A DNA stretch of 16,746 bases, from NCBI GenBank assembly GCA_021847535.1, contig JAJZMR010000044.1, forward strand, positions 1-16,746, written 5' to 3'. The stretch is from a bacterium. GTDB lineage: Bacteria; Babelota; Babeliae; Babelales; Babelaceae. Made by a program: the position numbers and the translations under genes. Position 1 is the first letter of the stretch. Each line of letters opens with the position of its first letter. Under the pieces are notes generated by a model. It worked only from the letters and a program-made list of their open reading frames with translations, was not told the origin of the DNA and did not search any database. Shown piece after piece: positions 14,773-16,746 of the stretch.

Positions 14773-15204
14773 TCACAGATAATTATTCGCTGCCTGGTGT
14801 AGCCTTAAAAAGGCATCATTTTGATATGATATCCCTTCTTGAATACGATAAGTCGGCGTAAATATACCGGTGCTGTCTGCATGCGCAACAACATGATAAT
14901 TTTTAAAATGCGTCTGGTCGGTCTGCGCCATTTCTGCCAGTTCTTTAAAATGAGAAATAAAGATGGTACACATATATGGCAATCCCGAAATTTTTCGCGC
15001 AAAGCCGCAGGTTCCAGTGATCCCTGCTTCAGGCGCTGTTCCGGTGAACATTTTCTGGCACGAGCAATCGCTGCACTGTATCGCCGCTTTTTTGAATTCT
15101 TCTTCCAAGCGCTGCAAAACTTCTTATTTCGATGGACGAGATCAATAATATCGGGTACGTTAGGATAGTCTTCAATGACATAAAAATACTCTCTTTTTTG
15201 GGGT
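14773..15204 (-). pseudogene. MutS-like ATPase remnant, frameshifted
   Basis: Read on the minus strand, this keeps the C-terminal part of a MutS-type ATPase domain but is broken. The region to 14773 gives QKMFTGTAPEAG (Walker B area; the family as I remember it has D-E-M-F-x-G-T), then CTIFISHFKELAEMA (the MutS 'T-H-y-x-x-L' element), FKNYHVV and RIQEGISYQNDAF. The frame is closed upstream by TAA near 15121-15123. The residues expected before it (E-D-Y-P-N-V-P-D-I-I-D-L-V-H-R-N-K) continue in another frame from about 15125 to 15204. One missing base near 15118-15124 would join N-K to V-L-Q-R-L-E-E-E-F. Walker A and everything before it are missing, and Walker B Asp-Glu has become Gln-Lys. I read it as a decayed gene copy. 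Confidence 0.6.
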
Positions 15205-15229
15205 TCATTCCTTCTAAGAGAGTATTTTT
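15182..15229. repeat. 14-bp perfect inverted repeat (hairpin) with a 20-nt loop
   Basis: AAAAATACTCTCTT (15182-15195) and AAGAGAGTATTTTT (15216-15229) are perfect reverse complements around a 20-nt loop. On the plus strand the right arm ends in a run of seven T, as in an intrinsic terminator, though the stem is GC-poor and no plus-strand gene ends nearby. On the minus strand the loop displays AGAAGGA followed at once by ATG (15208). It may be a bidirectional terminator, an RNA switch or a leftover element end. Confidence 0.75.
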
Positions 15230-15257
15230 TTAATCAAAAGTCAAATCAGATCAGATC

Positions 15258-15284
15258 TTTCAGGCTACTGCGGAAGTCCTGAAA
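15258..15284. repeat. 7-bp inverted repeat, possible weak terminator
   Basis: TTTCAGG and CCTGAAA flank a 13-nt loop. On the plus strand it is followed by AT-rich DNA with a T run about 20 nt further on, too far for a standard terminator. It lies between the possible 48-aa ORF and the larger hairpin. Confidence 0.3.
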
Positions 15285-15307
15285 TTACTTAATTTTAAAT
15301 TATTTTT

Positions 15308-15454
15308 TTATCGTCTAATAGGTGAATTTTGATACTTTAGGATGATTTCTAACTTATCAGCGATGTTTTGGTTAAACGCATTGAGCGGCGGAGCTTTTTG
15401 CTTTAAAAGAGTCGATGAATTGCTTGTTTTAAGTGCAAATGGCGATGAAGACAT
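15308..15454 (-). CDS. Possible 48-aa small protein
   Basis: Minus-strand ORF MSSSPFALKTSNSSTLLKQK to KYQNSPIRR, hydrophilic and Ser/Lys-rich, with one short helix (IADKLEIILKY). AAGGAG is present but 14 nt from the ATG, longer than usual. No family is recognised. It could be a small gene, or the start of the decayed MutS-like gene downstream on the same strand. Coding status is uncertain. Confidence 0.35.
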   Translation of the reverse strand: MSSSPFALKTSNSSTLLKQKAPPLNAFNQNIADKLEIILKYQNSPIRR

Positions 15455-15645
15455 AGGGTTTTACGATTCTCCTTAAATTGTTATACTTGTTACAGATATT
15501 TTTAACCAAACCTTCATAAAAATATTATAATCAACATAATTAATCCTCTGATCGGTTTATTAAGTATCGGCATTTTGTGATACCCTGCCGTTATCCAATG
15601 AGCCAGAAACAAAAAAGCTACTCAAGCAATTAGGAGATTTTAACA
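15455..15645 (+). promoter_or_regulatory. Leader and putative promoter of the Nudix gene
   Basis: AT-rich spacer upstream of the Nudix gene. TATAAT at 15526-15531 is a perfect -10 box, with TTAACC (15502-15507) as a weak -35 at 18 nt. The leader is about 110 nt and holds short alternative stems (GTATC/GATAC and CGGCA/TGCCG) near 15563-15595 that cannot form together. A clear AGGAG ribosome site stands at 15632-15636, nine bases before the ATG. I see no gene on either strand here. Confidence 0.5.
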
Positions 15646-16278
15646 ATGACAGAAGCAAAACAAGCAACAGCTATGACGGCCATAAAGCATCAAGATGAAC
15701 TTATTTTAGTCGTTAAACGGACGCATTTTAATGGCATCGACCAATGGAACGGACTTGCACAGGTAGACTATGCTCACTATAGCACACTGATTCAAGCGCA
15801 TAAGGAGTTCCTTCCTCGTTCTCAGATGGAAATAGACCCAACATACAAACAGATTATCCCGTATCTTGTATTTACGCACGAAAACAAATATTTTCTCATG
15901 CAACGCCGTGCAAAGGCAACAGAAACAAGACTTCAAAACAAATATAGCCTTGGTATCGGGGGCCATATTAGAGAAGAAGATATCCAGGGTGCAGACATTA
16001 CTGCCTGGGCGCGCCGAGAATTTGACGAAGAAGTCTCTTTTAATGGCAATTATACCATCGAACCATTGGGCATTTTAAATGACGACTCTAATGAAGTTGG
16101 CAAGGTTCATATAGGTTTTGTATTTCTTTTGCATGGCGACAGTGCGGACATTAGTGTAAAATCTGAATTAAAAAATGGCTTCCTTTTGAGCTTAGAAGAA
16201 TGTAAGCAATTTTATGATTCAATGGAGACATGGACTCAAGTAATTGTCAATTTTTTGGAAAAAAATAAACGCAATTAA
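15646..16278 (+). CDS. Nudix hydrolase, COG4112-like predicted phosphoesterase
   Basis: 210-aa cytoplasmic Nudix-superfamily protein, which would hydrolyse a nucleoside-diphosphate-linked substrate with Mg2+. The Nudix box lies at about 105-131: S-L-G-I-G-G-H-I-R-E-E-D, then W-A-R-R-E-F-D-E-E-V. The metal-binding R-E-x-x-E-E is intact (R124, E125, E128, E129), but about five extra residues lie between the GG and the REF helix, and the usual G after EE-x is Ser. The flanking pattern (PYLVF, a Q-R-R motif, N-K-Y-S-L-G-I-G-G-H, L-G-I-L-N-D-D-S-N-E-V-G-K-V-H-I-G) fits the COG4112 group of ~200 aa. It has its own promoter region and strong ribosome site. The substrate cannot be read from the sequence. 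Confidence 0.85.
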   Translation: MTEAKQATAMTAIKHQDELILVVKRTHFNGIDQWNGLAQVDYAHYSTLIQAHKEFLPRSQMEIDPTYKQIIPYLVFTHENKYFLMQRRAKATETRLQNKYSLGIGGHIREEDIQGADITAWARREFDEEVSFNGNYTIEPLGILNDDSNEVGKVHIGFVFLLHGDSADISVKSELKNGFLLSLEECKQFYDSMETWTQVIVNFLEKNKRN

Positions 16279-16451
16279 CCTTCAAAAGAGGCTCTTTCAG
16301 AAGTTTTTACGAATTGGACAAGTATGATGTGGCGCTCGAGCGCACGTTCGTCGTCTAACAAAAAATAATGATAATTAACCGTTTTTTGAACTACGGTACA
16401 AGCTTGTTGACAACGATTCCATCCTTGTTTTTGAATATAATGAATAATATT
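16275..16451 (-). pseudogene. C-terminal gene remnant converging on the Nudix gene
   Basis: A minus-strand frame open for 58 codons, without ATG and closed upstream by TAA at 16452-16454. It reads like protein (YIQKQGWNRCQQACTVVQKT, then N-Y-H-Y-F-L-L-D-D-E-R-A-L-E-R-H). Its stop overlaps the Nudix stop in a shared TTAA, a common arrangement for real convergent genes. In another frame MTKILFII starts just before it, so a frameshift at the 5' end is possible. I do not recognise the family. It is either a decayed gene or a chance frame. Confidence 0.4.
16332..16343. repeat. 12-bp perfect palindrome GCGCTCGAGCGC
   Basis: This GC-only palindrome stands out in AT-rich surroundings. It lies within the minus-strand remnant frame (R-A-L-E-R). 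It may be a protein-binding site or simply coding sequence. Confidence 0.5.
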
Positions 16452-16474
16452 TTAGTCATAATATTCAAGAAAGA

Positions 16475-16669
16475 ATGGATATGGTTGCAAGAGAAAGTTT
16501 TTTTAACGCGCTGCTTTTATCTGTATTGCCAATAACTGCATGGAGCGCTTACGAAAATACGGTGATTGCAACCGTTAATGTTGGCGTTACTCCCGCAGGG
16601 CTTGCTATTACTCCCGATAATAAATTTGCCTATGTTGCCAATAATAATAACGCCAGTTCGGAAATTTGA
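16475..16669 (+). pseudogene. Truncated YVTN beta-propeller protein
   Basis: 64-aa ORF with a signal peptide (about residues 1-25, S-F-F-N-A-L-L-L-S-V-L-P-I-T-A-W-S-A) followed by one beta-propeller repeat unit: VIATVNVGVTPAGLAITPDN then F-A-Y-V-A-N-N-N-N, a standard YVTN repeat of exported or surface proteins that usually carry several such blades. It stops at TGA 16667-16669 in the middle of what should be the next strand, and no further repeat is visible before the next start at 16730. A second ATG at 16481 is also possible, and the ribosome site is weak. I call it a 5' fragment of a longer gene. Confidence 0.65.
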
Positions 16670-16688
16670 AATATAAAAATAAGTGATT

Positions 16689-16735
16689 TAACATCGCACT
16701 AAACCCAATAATAAAAAAGGAGAAGCGCGATGTTA
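16689..16735 (+). promoter_or_regulatory. 9-bp inverted repeat embracing a ribosome site and start codon
   Basis: TAACATCGC (16689-16697) and GCGATGTTA (16727-16735) are perfect reverse complements 29 nt apart. The right arm contains the ATG at 16730, and the loop contains AGGAG. Pairing in the mRNA would cover the start codon, so it may limit translation initiation or be an operator. Confidence 0.5.
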
Positions 16736-16746
16736 GTAACTATTTT
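16730..16746 (+). CDS. Start of a gene cut by the window edge
   Basis: ATG at 16730 follows a strong AGGAG (16718-16722) with a 7-nt spacer. Only M-L-V-T-I is visible, with a hydrophobic start. Product unknown. Confidence 0.6.

Noticed and set aside
14752..14862. Plus-strand 36-aa ORF (MINLVATFTDN start) after atpA, considered as a start of subunit gamma
   Set aside because: It lacks gamma features, ends quickly and is antisense to the MutS-like remnant.
14839..15168. Plus-strand 109-aa ORF
   Set aside because: Arg/Phe/Cys-rich composition typical of an antisense shadow; the minus strand shows real MutS-like blocks.
15563..15595. Alternative short stems as a riboswitch upstream of the Nudix gene
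   Set aside because: Stems of only five pairs; no known riboswitch consensus can be seen.
16282..16306. Short hairpin after the Nudix gene as a terminator
   Set aside because: Only five pairs with a three-base loop and no T run.
1..16746. CRISPR arrays, tRNA/rRNA genes, transposases, prophage or toxin-antitoxin pairs
   Set aside because: No spaced direct repeats, cloverleaf-like sequence or recognisable proteins of these kinds were seen.

Overview
The window is AT-rich bacterial chromosome, tightly packed and coding on both strands. It comes from a diderm (Gram-negative-type) cell: there is an outer-membrane beta-barrel candidate with a C-terminal Phe, a periplasmic amidase-like protein and many signal peptides. 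My best guess is a reduced-genome, host-associated lineage such as Dependentiae (TM6/Babeliales). The grounds are very diverged core genes (RecO-like, ATP synthase b and delta), a decayed gene resembling the TM6-type MutS-like ATPases as I remember them, and signal peptides on proteins that are usually cytoplasmic. This placement is inference, not proof.

Layout. (1) 1-5294, plus strand: the end of an unknown gene, a RecO-like protein, a 1186-aa MscS-family channel with a ~500-residue coiled-coil ectodomain, and an HD-domain phosphohydrolase with a signal peptide, all closely spaced. (2) 5300-5683, minus strand: two tiny two-helix membrane proteins (70 and 52 aa) behind a good sigma70-type promoter at 5717-5745. 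(3) 5755-11359, minus strand: an apparent operon of outer-membrane barrel, small exported protein, RecD2 helicase and GerM-amidase fusion, with gaps or overlaps of 7-17 nt. (4) 11566-14730, plus strand: an incomplete F-type ATP synthase operon, c - b - b' - delta - alpha, with overlapping genes. Subunits a, gamma, beta and epsilon are absent from the window. (5) 14731-15645: a degraded zone with a frameshifted MutS-like remnant, a strong hairpin and a possible 48-aa ORF on the minus strand. (6) 15646-16746: a Nudix hydrolase of the COG4112 type, a C-terminal gene remnant converging on it, a truncated YVTN beta-propeller gene, and the first codons of a new gene whose start codon lies in an inverted repeat.

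Functionally, region 4 makes part of the rotor (c), the peripheral stalk (b, b', delta) and one head subunit (alpha) of an ATP synthase. The c subunit carries the P-x-x-x-Q and E-T residues linked to Na+ binding. Region 3 mixes envelope proteins with a DNA helicase, so co-transcription there need not mean a shared pathway. I see no tRNA, rRNA, CRISPR array, transposase or complete mobile element.
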